From: Cordilura impudica
Taxonomy: Eukaryota; Arthropoda; Insecta; Diptera; Scathophagidae
Direction: 5' to 3'
NCBI GenBank assembly: GCA_963682025.1
Contig: OY821521.1
Location: forward strand, 117,379,829-117,443,828
DNA: 64,000 bases
Of this stretch, positions 30,956-41,315 are shown in pieces (position 1 is the stretch's first letter; the number at the start of each line of letters is the position of its first letter). The notes under the pieces were generated by a model that saw nothing but the letters and a program-made list of their open reading frames with translations, ran no database searches and was not told where the DNA came from. The position numbers and the translations under genes are program-made.

Positions 30956-33137
30956 TGTTACGCATTCGGTGATACTATGTTTGATATTGATGCGAAGCTT
31001 GGATATAGGAGGCATGCTAGTTTTGTCTTCCGACTATCTACAGTCTGGCGGGGTTCTTTTATCCAGCAACACTGTTCGCGTAACAAATAAAAAGAATCTT
31101 CATGCCTCTTTTTTTTTAACCAGCCATACTAAAATAAAAAAATTTAAAATGTCCGCAAGTTGTACATAAATGAGGTCTGGTGATTTTGACCCCAGAGCAT
31201 AATTTTTCCCACCCATAGAACACCTATGGCAACTCTAATGCTCGTTGTTAATGAATTGCCCCTATAACCGATCTTTTCAATTAAATTAATCACATCATCT
31301 TTCTTTTAACATTCCTCTTTAATGTAAGTTTAGAAATTCATGTTATTAATATTTACAAGATTTTAAATAACAAATAGAAAAATATAAAATATAAGTATTT
31401 TATTAAATATAAGATAATTATTAAAAATAAGTTATGTTTATAATTTTAGTTTTTTTTTTATTATTTTTTTTTTTTATTTTTTTTTTTTTTTTATTTTTAA
31501 TTTTTTGGTTTTTTTTTTTTATCGAGCCGAATGTCGAGGGATAGATGTAAAATGAAGATTTTAAATGTACATAAGAAATAATTTTGCTATGTATATAGTC
31601 ATTGAACTTATTAAACAATGAAAACAAAAAAAATATGTTTGCGCCTCGGCTGACTCTCAACAGTTAATAAAGTATGCAAATTGTTTTTGTAAAAAGTATT
31701 ATCAGGTAGACAAACAACAAGAAAAATAATTGAATTATTAAATTGTTTAGAACTTACAATTTCGGAATAAACCCCTTTTTTTGGGAATCCATCGAAGCTG
31801 TCACAAAGGCCTTTCTGACTGGAACTGTTGAATGAATGCTGCTAAATAATGATTTATTCATTTTATATTTTCTTTGTTGTTGTTGTCACTTCCACTTTTT
31901 GTCAATAAAAGAGAGTTATTAAACTTTAAATTTTGAAAGTATGTAAAGATAGTACCATTATTTAGGTTCGATAATAATAAACGAAATTAAAACAGGATTT
32001 AATACTCTTTTAATTTAAATATATTAAAATAACTATTATATTGGTTACATAAAAAAAATTCGCGGACAACCGAGTGTGGATGATGACTGATTGCTTGTTT
32101 GTATATCTTAATTACATATTAATCAGTAATAAGTATTTAACATGTTAGAAAGGGATCAATATACGATAGTTTTAAGTTAATAATTAATAGAATTAAGCAG
32201 ACCAAAGGTAATAGGAAAAAGAAGAACAATGCACTGAATGTATGCAATAAGAACGATTTTTGCTTTATATAAATTTATGAATGAATTTGGTTTAAAGTTA
32301 TTATACTATCCTATATAAAAAAAATTACTACAGATGTGGTACTAAAATAGTGACGGTAATCAAACTGTTATCGGGTACCAAATAGTCCTTAATTCTATAT
32401 ATCTGTATATATATAATATTGTTACTATATTTTGTTGATGTTAGATACAATCTTTTTTAATTTTTTTGTGTAGAATATCTAGTCAATTTTAGATTAATAG
32501 TAAAATATATGACGTAATAGAAATATATTAGTAAATTTAGTATAATTTAATTTTGACTAACTCTGATGGACAACTGAATGCAATAGAATTTCAATGTCGT
32601 TCAATGTTCCGGGATATTGCTCCTGCCAAAAGTTGACTCAGTACATCGAAACGCTATTAATGTTGTTACTTGCCCAAGATTTTATATATATTTTTTTTTT
32701 CTTTGCCAGGCACAGCTACTTGGTCCCAAACAACCGAATTTCCAACGTTAGAGTTTGAAGATAATAGGATGATGCTTGATTATTAATATTGTAGACCGAA
32801 CTGGCTGGTTGGTACTCCAAAATCTAATATAATTTCACAATCAGGTCAAATATGAAAAATAGCAACACTTCGAAACTCTTTACTTATCCTCTTAAGAGCA
32901 CGTTTGTAGTTCCAATTCGCAAAAGGAAATGAAAATTGAATCATCAAAATGTGATTAACTTGTAATACTATTAACTTAGTAATCACGTACTCAGTAACCC
33001 AATAAATGTTTGTACTAAATAATCGTATGTATTACCCCAGTGTTGATCCAAGCGGGAAAACATGGGTATTTTACTTAATTGTTTACCATACATACATATT
33101 TTTTTTCTTTCGAGCAAACATTAAGAAAATCGTTACA
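30956..33137 (-). repeat. 5' LTR of element 1 (2182 bp)
   Basis: Direct copy of 23209-25359, 31 bp longer, mainly through expanded A/T runs at about 31450-31520. It is flanked on the right by the ATAT duplication and then LINE sequence. Confidence 0.92.
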
Positions 33138-33141
33138 ATAT

Positions 33142-33745
33142 TAACTGTCAGTTTAGAATAGAAAATGGCATAAACTATATTATACTGAAAACTTCAAATA
33201 AAACGACTAATATAATGCCTTTATATGGATTTGAGATACTGCTGACAATTTTCTTATATATGACACTGTTGATTTATTAACGAAGATGTTGAAACCCTAA
33301 TTATAATAGGAGATCTTAATATCCGAATAGGAAGCCTTCAACAACCCCTTGCCGATTTTATTAAATCAACGTTTAAAGCAGGTTTCGATTTAAGGAAATC
33401 TAGAGATCATGAGAAAAACTCGAAAGGGAAGATGTTCTTGGGCCTGTGTGAAGATTTTGGATTGCATATTTTAAATGGGTGATGAAATAGGCAATTTTAC
33501 TTTTATGAGCGGCAGAGGCGAATCAGTTATTGATATATGTGCGGTGGTGATAATTTGAAAGCAATTGAAAGGTTTACGGTAGAAAATAAAATATGGTCCG
33601 ATCATATGCCAATAATGCTGACTATTAACATAGAAATTTCAATCATTGTTAAACCAATGAAATTGTTGCCTAAACTCAAATGGGATGAGAGAAAGAAAAA
33701 GGAATACAGAGAAAAACTGGATCAAAACTTATCCTCATATTAAGA
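33142..33745 (+). pseudogene. LINE endonuclease, C-terminal part
   Basis: Continues the LINE at 22985-23208. It contains IIIGDLNIRIG (the G-D-x-N catalytic block) and, after frame changes, IWSDHMPIML (the S-D-H block that ends APE domains). In-frame stops and a frameshift near 33480 show decay. Target duplication ATAT lies at 33138-33141. Confidence 0.75.
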
Positions 33746-34370
33746 ACAAAGAAATATATTACAATTGAAGTAAATAACCGACATTGTACATATATCAAAA
33801 CAAAATTGTTATGAAAACGAGTTTCAAATTAAAAAAGAAAACAAATGGTTTAATTTAAAATGCTTTAATTCCAGGAAAAAATCATTCAGTGCATTACAAC
33901 TATCGCCCAAATCCCACAGAAGCCAACAAGGAAAAATATCTTATTGAAAATAAAAAATTTAAACTTATCTGTGAAAAGAGTAAATCTGAATACTATAAAA
34001 GCATAGAAAATAAAATAAATAACGTTAAAAATAGTAAAGATTGGTGGAGCTAATCAAAGGAATTAAACATAAAGAATTACAACCAAATCCCGGAATTGAA
34101 ATACATGTTTTAAGGCAATACTTTGCTGATCTACTCAATCCATCACAAAATTGAAATAATATAATAATATAATGTATGTGCCCATGTTTTATACAGATGA
34201 TGATTTAGATTACTCAATAAACACATTAGATGTGTTGGCCAATGTTAAGTGTAAACAAAGCTCCTGGAGAAGATATAGTCAGTTACGAATTTTTTAAAAA
34301 TGCATCTGATACATTCCTACAAGAACTAACACAATCTTGTAATCTTCTTTTTGAATCCTCAATAGAAGAC
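33746..34370 (+). pseudogene. LINE linker and RT N-terminus
   Basis: Broken frames give WFNLKCFNSRKKSFSALQ and EKYLIENKKFKLICEKSKS, typical of the linker in insect APE-type LINEs, then VNKAPGEDIVSYEFFKNASD, the first RT block. Homology stops at about 34370 where minisatellite sequence begins, so the RT palm is lost. Confidence 0.7.
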
Positions 34371-34530
34371 TACGGGGACGGGGACGGCACGCTTGTTCTG
34401 TTGCTGATGCGAGCGACCCGGGACGGCACGCTTGTCCTATTGTGGAAATAAGCGACCGGGGAAGACACGCTTTTCCTGTAGCTGATGTGAGCTACCGGGG
34501 ACGGCACGCTTGTCCTGTAGCTGGTGTTGA
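34371..34530. repeat. GC-rich minisatellite, unit about 42 bp
   Basis: About four degenerate copies of a unit with GGGGACGGCACGCTTGTCCTGT and GCTGATGYGAGC. It is strikingly GC-rich against its AT-rich surroundings. No coding role is apparent. Confidence 0.75.
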
Positions 34531-34539
34531 AGGAACCTC

Positions 34540-34725
34540 AAGCATATTCCCAAGGACCTTCAAGGATTCGCAGGACCCTTCAAGGTCCTTCAAGGATGTA
34601 TTGGCAGGACCTCTCAAGGATTCGCAAGACCTTTCAAGGACGTCCAAGGATGTATTCGCAGAACTCTCAAGGATTCGTAGGACCTCTCAAGGATTCGCAG
34701 GACCTTGCAAGGATATTGAAAAAGA
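34540..34725. repeat. minisatellite, unit about 20 bp
   Basis: About eight degenerate copies of GGACCTYTCAAGGATTCGCA, with occasional longer units containing GGATGTATT. It adjoins the 42-bp array. The open frames through it are by-products of the repeat. Confidence 0.8.
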
Positions 34726-34729
34726 TGTT

Positions 34730-35414
34730 CGAGGATACTTACTTGCTATGTAGTTGAGAATACTCCTGTTCGCTTTCAGGATCGCAGTCAGCTGATCCCG
34801 TTTTTCCCTGTTGTTACTCTTTATATAGTCGCCAGCAAGAGATACAATGGAATAGTGGAAAGAGAGTGAGAATTCTCTCATTTGTAATTTCCATATTCCC
34901 GTATACCCTCTCATTCTAATAACGGGATGTTGGCTAAATTCCTTCAACCTACTTAGGACAATAACCAGCGTGTCCTTATTACTCCAAGTTTCCATTCGAT
35001 AATACAGTCAAGTATATTTTAACAAAAATTATAATTCAAATAAATGTAGAATAAGAAAGTAAGTCTACAATTCTCGTGGCAAAGTAAAATACAACAGAAA
35101 ATTCATATTAATAAATAAATTCATTCAAATAAATGTAAAGTCCACAATTCTCGTGGCAAAAATTAAATACAACAGTAGAATCATTACAAGATATAGTATA
35201 AATAAAGAGGTAAAATCTAGAACAGTAGCTGATGAGATAGCACTGTTCTAGTTCGACTGGATCAAGACAGAACTGAGCTGTCTCGTTGGTTTTTTTTTTG
35301 TGTCCTTCCAGGTGACATGAGTGCCGCTGATGTACGACGCTTGCCAGCGTTATAAAAACAATAGACACATTATCACAATCGCTTTATTTGGTTTATATCC
35401 GGTAGGATATAACA
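34730..35414 (+). repeat. probable LTR end of an errantivirus-like element
   Basis: The stretch ends TATAACA at 35414, followed by TTT and TGGCGCAGCCGG, a Ser-tRNA-type primer site, so an LTR should end here. Inside, a segment with TTCAAATAAATGTA ... CAATTCTCGTGGCAAA ... AATACAACAG is repeated at 35034 and 35125. The left boundary is not known, and no partner LTR was found. Confidence 0.45.
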
Positions 35415-35417
35415 TTT

Positions 35418-35430
35418 TGGCGCAGCCGGA
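35418..35430 (+). promoter_or_regulatory. primer-binding-site-like sequence (Ser tRNA type)
   Basis: TGGCGCAGCCGGA resembles the TGGCGCAGTCGGTA site of the 17.6/297 group of gypsy elements. The leader that follows (35431 to about 35820) has no ORF and gives way to LINE sequence. Confidence 0.5.
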
Positions 35431-35829
35431 AGGGTGCGACATTTGTTCTTGTTTTCGTTTATGTTATAGGATTTTAACGACCCACATCTAAACTCTCTCA
35501 ACAAAAAACAATTGTTTTAACAACAGATGCCGAAAAATCTAACTAAAACTTCTCTCCAATTCAAAGGTCTGTATCTAAAGCTTCAACATCAAAAACAACA
35601 AATCCTAAATCAGAACTACAAATTATAGAAAAAAAAGCACCATCAAATCAAACATCTCCCTTCAGTACTTCTTTATTACTCTCTTAGTCAAAACATACAA
35701 ACGAAAATAGTAAAACATTAATAACAACTTCTCAAGAAATAAAATGAAATACAAAATTATTAAAATTACAATATACAATCATCACTTAATATATTTATCA
35801 AATTTCCGAAGTAAAGAATTTCATCAATA

Positions 35830-36235
35830 AACATCCCACCAGAAACAAATATATCTGAAAAAGATATTGAGAATCTAATTACATCAAATGAAGAGGTAAT
35901 TATTGCAGGTGATTTCAATGCATGGAATCTCATTTGGGGATCTAGCATACACAATGCGAGAGGAAGAATATTGGAAAATGTCTTAATAAACAACAACATT
36001 ACTCTATTAAATGACAAATCACCTACCCATTTTTCAACGCACAATTCAATAACCAATATTGATTTTACGTTTTGTTCGTCAAATCTTTTACATATTATAA
36101 CCTGGAAAGTTATAAATAACCTTTTCAACAGTGAATATTTTCCGATACTTACGACTTTGAAAAATACCAGAACTGATACTTCATATCAAGCAGTACCAAA
36201 TACGTATTTTAAATACAACCTTGTAAATTGACAAA
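35830..36235 (+). pseudogene. I-like LINE endonuclease fragment
   Basis: One frame reads IIAGDFNAWNLIWGSS (catalytic G-D-F-N-A), then LLNDKSPTHFSTHNSITNID, the end pattern of I/jockey-type APE domains (N-D x x x x T ... S x x D). It ends at a TGA at 36229-36231. After that, fragments such as PRWNKQLQKEKKSLEDL with stops form the linker. Confidence 0.7.
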
Positions 36236-36639
36236 AGTTTCGCAAACATATAGAAAATTCAATAACTACAACAAATACATTTAACGATATTTCTATACCT
36301 CGAACCTCTCCATATGGTATAAAGTATTCAAAACATGTGCCGCGGTGGAACAAACAACTACAAAAAGAGAAAAAAAGCTTGGAAGATCTTTAGAAATATG
36401 ATGACAATAAACAGTCTCACATATTATAAAAAGAAGAATACAAAATTTAATAAACAAAAAAAAAGCTTTCTAAAAGACAATGTTTTGAAATACGCAAAAC
36501 CTTAACCCACAAACTCCAACAAAAAATATATGGACAGATATTCGTGTTAACTGGGGACTATGAACCAAAAGTAAACAAAAGCTTAAAATGCAATAAAAAA
36601 TATATGACGAGCCTCATTTAATATTAAAATATTTTGGGG

Positions 36640-37013
36640 AATATTTTTAAAAAATTTCGAAAATTGAGCAATTTTCAAATGAATACAAAGCGCAACTCAG
36701 TGATACCTTAAACCTAAGACTTGCATATGAGCCAAGTAAATGCACAAAATTTTTCGAAAATCCATTCATTTCAACGAATTTTATAGCTGTTTAAACTCAA
36801 CAACAGGCTCTTCCCCAGGTTTTGACAAAATAACGTACGATGTGTTAAAGAACGTTCCAAACATATTAAAACAAAAGCTCTTAAATCAATCATATAAAAC
36901 TGCAGTAGTAATACCAATAAAAAACCAAATATAAGTACTCATGAAATTTCAAACTATCGCCTTATATCTTTACTACCTTGTATGGGAAAACTACTTGTTA
37001 AAATAAATAAAAT
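36640..37013 (+). pseudogene. I-like LINE RT, N-terminal part
   Basis: Fragments in two frames include FYSCLNSTTGSSPGFDKITY and, after a frameshift, ISNYRLISLLPCMGKLLVKI, RT blocks 0-2. The Penelope-like element interrupts it at 37014; RT resumes at 38404 as NKISPNQVGFRPG. Confidence 0.7.
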
Positions 37014-37140
37014 GTTTGTGTATATTTTGTTAGACCTATATGTAATTAATTGTTATTTAATTTTAAGCTTTTGGCAAAAATTTAAAAAAAAAACGGCTGG
37101 TTAGGTCTCAATTTTAATGTAAACTAAGGTTTACAATTTT

Positions 37141-37185
37141 CTACCGACGTTTCGAGGCTTTTTTGGCCTCTTCTTCAGGGGATGT
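37141..37185 (-). ncRNA. candidate hammerhead ribozyme in the Penelope-like element
   Basis: The minus strand reads CTGAAGA, then GAGGC, a loop of As, GCCTC, then GAAAC and GTC. These are the conserved hammerhead core pieces CUGANGA, stem II and GAAA, with a minimal A-C/G-U stem III and the cleavage triplet GUC. Cleavage would fall between 37146 and 37145. Hammerheads with such minimal stem III are known in the terminal repeats of Penelope-like elements. Stem I is weak by eye (two G-C pairs, then a mismatch). Confidence 0.5.
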
Positions 37186-37301
37186 TTTTTATTTAATCTA
37201 TAATCACAATGTTTATAAATAAATACAATGAATTATTACAATTAATTATTCACTAACTTACTAGTTATGCGTCCTTTTCTCCTAATAGTTTGTCGTCATG
37301 T

Positions 37302-38279
37302 TTAATTTTTACATTTACAATTTATTATGTAGAAATTAAGACATGCCCGTCTGTTTACAGCGCTAGTTGATAGTGCTTGTTTATTTTGTCTTCTTTTGTG
37401 TTTATCGTTGTGGTAAGCTTTTTCTGTATATGTATGGAAGCTTTCTAAAGTAAAGCGTTTGTTTGTATTGTTTTCTATGTCTAATATTTTGATTTTGTCA
37501 AAATCAGCTGAGTTTTTGGTTTCTAGAATATGTTGTGATAACGCTGTGCTTATTCGTTGGTTTCTTATGTCTGCTTTGTGTTCTGTCATTCTCTTTTCAA
37601 GCGATCTCTTTGTTGTTCCTATGTACACTTGTTTACAGTTCTCGTTCGCGTTTCCTTTACATGTTATTTCATAAATAACATTGCTTTGTTTTAATTTGTC
37701 TATCCTTGTTTTTGTTTTTGCGAATAGTTTGTTTAGCGTGTGGTTAGGTTTGTGCGCTAATTTTATGTTATTGTTGTTAAATATTGGTGTCATTACTTTT
37801 TCTTCTGTCAGTGAAGGTATATATGCTACACTTATGTACGTTATAGGTTGTTTGTCTGTGGGGTTATTTGTGTCTTTTGTAATATTTTTCTTTTTGTGTA
37901 TTAAGTTTTTAATTATCCTGCTAGGGTAACTATTTTTAAGTAAAATGTCTGTGGCTTTTTTGTAGTTTTTGTTGTGAAATTTTTGGTGGCTGTTGTCTAT
38001 TATGGTGTTAATCAAATCATATGCTGTGTTTAATTTTTGGTAGTATGGTTGTGTTGAATTGTAGTTTATTATTCTTCCTGAAGATGTGGGTTTCATGTAC
38101 CAATCTGTTATTAATCTGTCTTGTTTTCTGTGTATTTTAATATCCAAAAAAGGTAAACTTCCGTTTATTTCAGTTTCTATTGTGAATTGTAATTTGTTGT
38201 GATAGTTGTTTAGTTGTTTTAATATGTTGTTGATGTCTTTCCTGTCTATGATAGCGAAAATATCGTCTACATATTTCAC
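37302..38279 (-). pseudogene. Penelope-like RT C-terminus plus GIY-YIG endonuclease
   Basis: 325 open residues beginning at the RT catalytic box (KYVDDIFAI). The thumb region includes GSLPFLDIKIHRKQD, WYMKPTSSGRIINY and the H-x-K-F-H block typical of Penelope RT. The C-terminal third is a GIY-YIG-type nuclease: VIYEITC ... CKQVYIGTTKRSLEKRMTEH, with Tyr, Arg and a later Glu; a Cys pair in the linker fits Penelope endonucleases. The N-terminal RT half is missing (truncated at about 38320), so it is inactive for RT, though the nuclease domain has no stop. Confidence 0.85.
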
Positions 38280-38403
38280 GAGAAATTTGATCGTTGTATG
38301 TTAGGTCTAGTAGTTTATCTAACCTTAGTTTACATTAAAATTGAGACCTAACCAGCCGTTTTTTTTTAGAAAAATATTTGCCAAAAGCTAAACATTAAAT
38401 AAC

Positions 38404-38790
38404 AATAAAATATCGCCCAACCAAGTTGGTTTTCGACCTGGATGTGGAACAACTGATGCGTTGATTTACTTAGACCACATGATTTGCAAAAATCTATCCA
38501 CAAGAAATCATCTCTCAATACTGTCAATAGACTTCGAAAAAGCATTTTATAGATACATTTTGTTCTGAAAAAACTTTATGAATGCAAAATGCCATCGGAA
38601 ACTAAGAGTAGGGGTCAACAATATTATCTCTAATACTCAACCAATCTCTAGCGGTATTCCCCAAGGATCACCTCTTCCTACAACTTTTTTTTTAATCGCT
38701 TTTGAAAATCTTAACCAAATACTTAACAATCAAAAAAATCCCATACTGTATATATGCTGATGACCTCTGATATTAAGCAGCGCAAAAACA
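38404..38790 (+). pseudogene. I-like LINE RT, central part
   Basis: Resumes after the Penelope-like insertion with NQVGFRPGCGTTDALIYLDH, then ILSIDFEKAF (catalytic first Asp), and after a frame change ISSGIPQGSPLPTTFFLIAF and the C-A-D-D-L box near 38755-38765 (normally Y-A-D-D). Stops and frameshifts are frequent. Homology fades by about 39000. Confidence 0.7.
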
Positions 38791-39020
38791 ACTAATACTA
38801 TCGAAGGGAAATTTGAAAGACCTTGGAATTGATTGACACTTGGTCTAAAACCTCTGGGCCAAAAATATCTATAGACATATGTAAACACCTACACATATGT
38901 AAAAAACACAACTGCAACGAAGCAAAAATTTTTCTTAATTCTAGTCGTATTGCACTTCTAATTTTTTCACGTTTTCGCATTGTATTACAATTGTTCCATT
39001 TCTTCGATTTCCTACTCCTA

Positions 39021-39640
39021 TTATTCTTTATGCTTAACTATTAATGGTAAATGTTTATTGAAATCTGGCAACACAGCATTGTTTTTAACCGCATCTAAGT
39101 ATGACATTTTTGTTTGTTTTTCACTTGTGTCTTTGATCATTTTTTTTATTTCATTGTACATTACAACATTTTGTCCTTCAATTGATTTGCACATTATTTT
39201 GTTGTTGTTTTTAAATTCATTTATGCAGCTATATACATTTTTAATTTTCTCAACATTTTTCTCACATGATTTTTGAACATTCTCAATTATCTTTATCCTT
39301 ATTTCATAAAGCGTTTCAATTGCTTCCAACAATTTTTTAATTTCGTCTTAATTTCTCTTCAATGACGAACCAAATTCATGTTAATGGTCAACTAAATTTT
39401 GTTTACTTTTGTGCACATCTTCATGTATTTCTTTCACAACCATATCAACACTATAACGTATAAAATTATTCCCTTCAAGTATTTTTAACAAATATTTGTC
39501 GATACCGGAACATTTATTGGAACTATGATTAATTTTATCACACTCCCATACATCTAATCCCGGTTTCACCTTTTCGCTTTTCGAATCTACAACATATTGT
39601 GAAGTGCAACTGGTTTGTGTCTACAATATCTTGCTTTCTG
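39021..39640 (-). pseudogene. possible LINE ORF1 fragment
   Basis: Two minus-strand stretches (39381-39569 and 39021-39332) separated by stops. The first has the V-W-E-C-D ... N-K-C pattern of a degenerate zinc-binding end followed by IDKYLLKILEGN, and the second is a charged helical segment ending in KMSYLDAVKNN. This layout is seen in ORF1 of I/jockey-type LINEs. The evidence is weak; orientation is opposite to the neighbouring LINE. Confidence 0.35.
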
Positions 39641-41315
39641 ACTGTTTAATGATTCGCATTAAACCAAAATAAATTATTATTATAATATATTATTTACTTA
39701 ATTTTGTAATTTTTATGAACTAAATATTTTTATTGTTAAACAAGATTTTTTTTTAATTAATTAATTTAAGCTCCTGACTCTTTACCAATGAATACATATC
39801 AAATGAATGAATGACTCTGACACTATTTAAAAACGATAACGGGAATATCGTATGTTAATTGTTATATGAGTTATTTCAAATTTTTTGAGCACCTGCTGAA
39901 ACCGACATACTATGCCTCTTATTTCGTTAAGTTTTATGAATTGAATAAAACGTTGTACAGGGTTTGGATGACTATACTTGAAGAATATGACGTGCAAAGT
40001 TTTACGTTGAAAAGTCTTCACCTTAAGAATTGGTGGTCAATTAAAATTCGAAAAATTAAAAAAACGACTCGAAACTTGCAAGAGTTTTTTCATTCATCCC
40101 GTTTTCTTTGTAACAGTTTTTAGCTTTCAGATCCAAACCAATACAAAATATAGTCACTAAACTTGGAGGATATATCCATTAAAAAAATTTTTTTGATATC
40201 GCTGCTGAGTGAAAATTTGCATGGTGGTTTACAAGTGAAACCAAAATTTTCGGAATCTTAAACTTTTTGAAGATTTTACATAGGGTTTTTGCGCCGTTTA
40301 ATAAAAATGAGCTTTAAGTGCAGAATTGAAATAACGGCGTAATTTTGTAAAGTTTGAGGTATATCAAGTTGGTGTCAGTGCACAAATAACGTATCACGGA
40401 CATCACAAACTTAAAAGAAATTAGCGTAAATTTTTTGAAAATGTATCTTTTTTGCGTCTGACAATCTGAATTGTTTTTTAAGTTGGCTAGTGTATTGCGT
40501 GATGTGAGTAACTTCCTAAAGTGCACCTCCGAGGCGAAAACGCACTTTAAAATTTTTAAACGCAAAAATTTTATGAACTTTTGAAAATTTTTCCAAAAAA
40601 ACAATTTTTTTTAAACTTTTTTTTATATAAAAACATGGAATAGGAACATGATTAGATATCTAAATAGATTCTTCGCGACGGACTAAACCGATAAAGTGCA
40701 AAAAAAATAATTTTTTTACAATCCTGGCGCGTGCAGCGACAGTTTTTTCCAAACACATTTCGCTTTGTGACAACTAAAGCGCTGTATCAATTCTGCTCAA
40801 ACGTACATAGAATGGAAGACTTTACTGAGCTTGATACTAAAATCGAAAACGCACCAAAAAATTTTAAGGATTTAAAATTTTATGGCGGAAACAAAATGTT
40901 GCTAACCTCAAAAAGCATCCTAGTATGAAATATTTGATTTTGAACATTTAAAAGAATTATTTTTGAATTCGGGTTAATAAGTAACCCAGAATCCCAACAA
41001 GTATTTTATAATCGTTCCAATATTAATATTTGCAAAAAAAAAACGCGTTTTTTTAAACCCTAGAAAGTGAGACTATATTTTTAAACAATATTCACCAGGG
41101 CCACCTTAACAAATTTCAACAAAACAATTGAAATATACTACCGCGAAAACCGTCAAATTACCACCGATGCAATGACATCTTAAAGCACTTGCTTTATTAT
41201 AAAAACTCTATGATCACAGTAGCCTTTGCTGAATGCTTCAAAGAATTAATATTTGAGTTTCAATTCAGTTTATTTTATTTATGTGCGTGAACAGTTGTGA
41301 ATAAAAATTAGTAAA
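39641..41315. other. non-coding stretch left of the 741-aa gene
   Basis: AT-rich, with no recognised coding homology. Two notable words: TTTGCGCCGTTTAATAAAAA (40288-40307), repeated at 44276, and CACCAGGGCCACCTT at 41092-41106, which resembles the end of the fold-back element at 22979. The latter may be a transposon end. Terminal inverted repeats for the downstream gene were not found. Confidence 0.4.

Larger units (their letters stand above)
23209..33137 (-). mobile_element. Osvaldo/Ulysses-like Ty3/gypsy retrotransposon, 9.9 kb (element 1)
   Basis: Two near-identical direct LTRs (23209-25359 and 30956-33137) flank gag and pol on the minus strand. ATAT flanks both ends (23205-23208 and 33138-33141). 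LTRs run TGTTACG to CGTTACA. The primer site pairs with Lys tRNA. LTRs of 2.15 kb are exceptional but known for Ulysses of Drosophila virilis, and the Pol style fits the same group. It interrupts a LINE endonuclease in frame. Pol carries one stop; otherwise the copy is nearly complete. Confidence 0.9.
37014..38403 (-). mobile_element. Penelope-like element, 5'-truncated
   Basis: AATAAAAT flanks both ends (37006-37013 and 38404-38411). The ends carry inverted repeats of about 85 bp (37047-37131 and about 38318-38402), sharing CGGCTGGTTAGGTCTCAATT and AATGTAAACTAAGG. The ORF at 37302-38279 encodes the end of the RT and a GIY-YIG endonuclease. A candidate hammerhead ribozyme lies downstream of the ORF. 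Terminal repeats in unusual orientation are typical of Penelope-like elements. Confidence 0.85.

Noticed and set aside
34371..34725. repeat array resembling a CRISPR
   Set aside because: Units are degenerate and contiguous without unique spacers, and the genome is eukaryotic.
34687..34995. 102-codon minus-strand frame
   Set aside because: It runs into the 20-bp minisatellite and has no motif I recognise; it may be retroelement sequence, but the support is too thin to call it.
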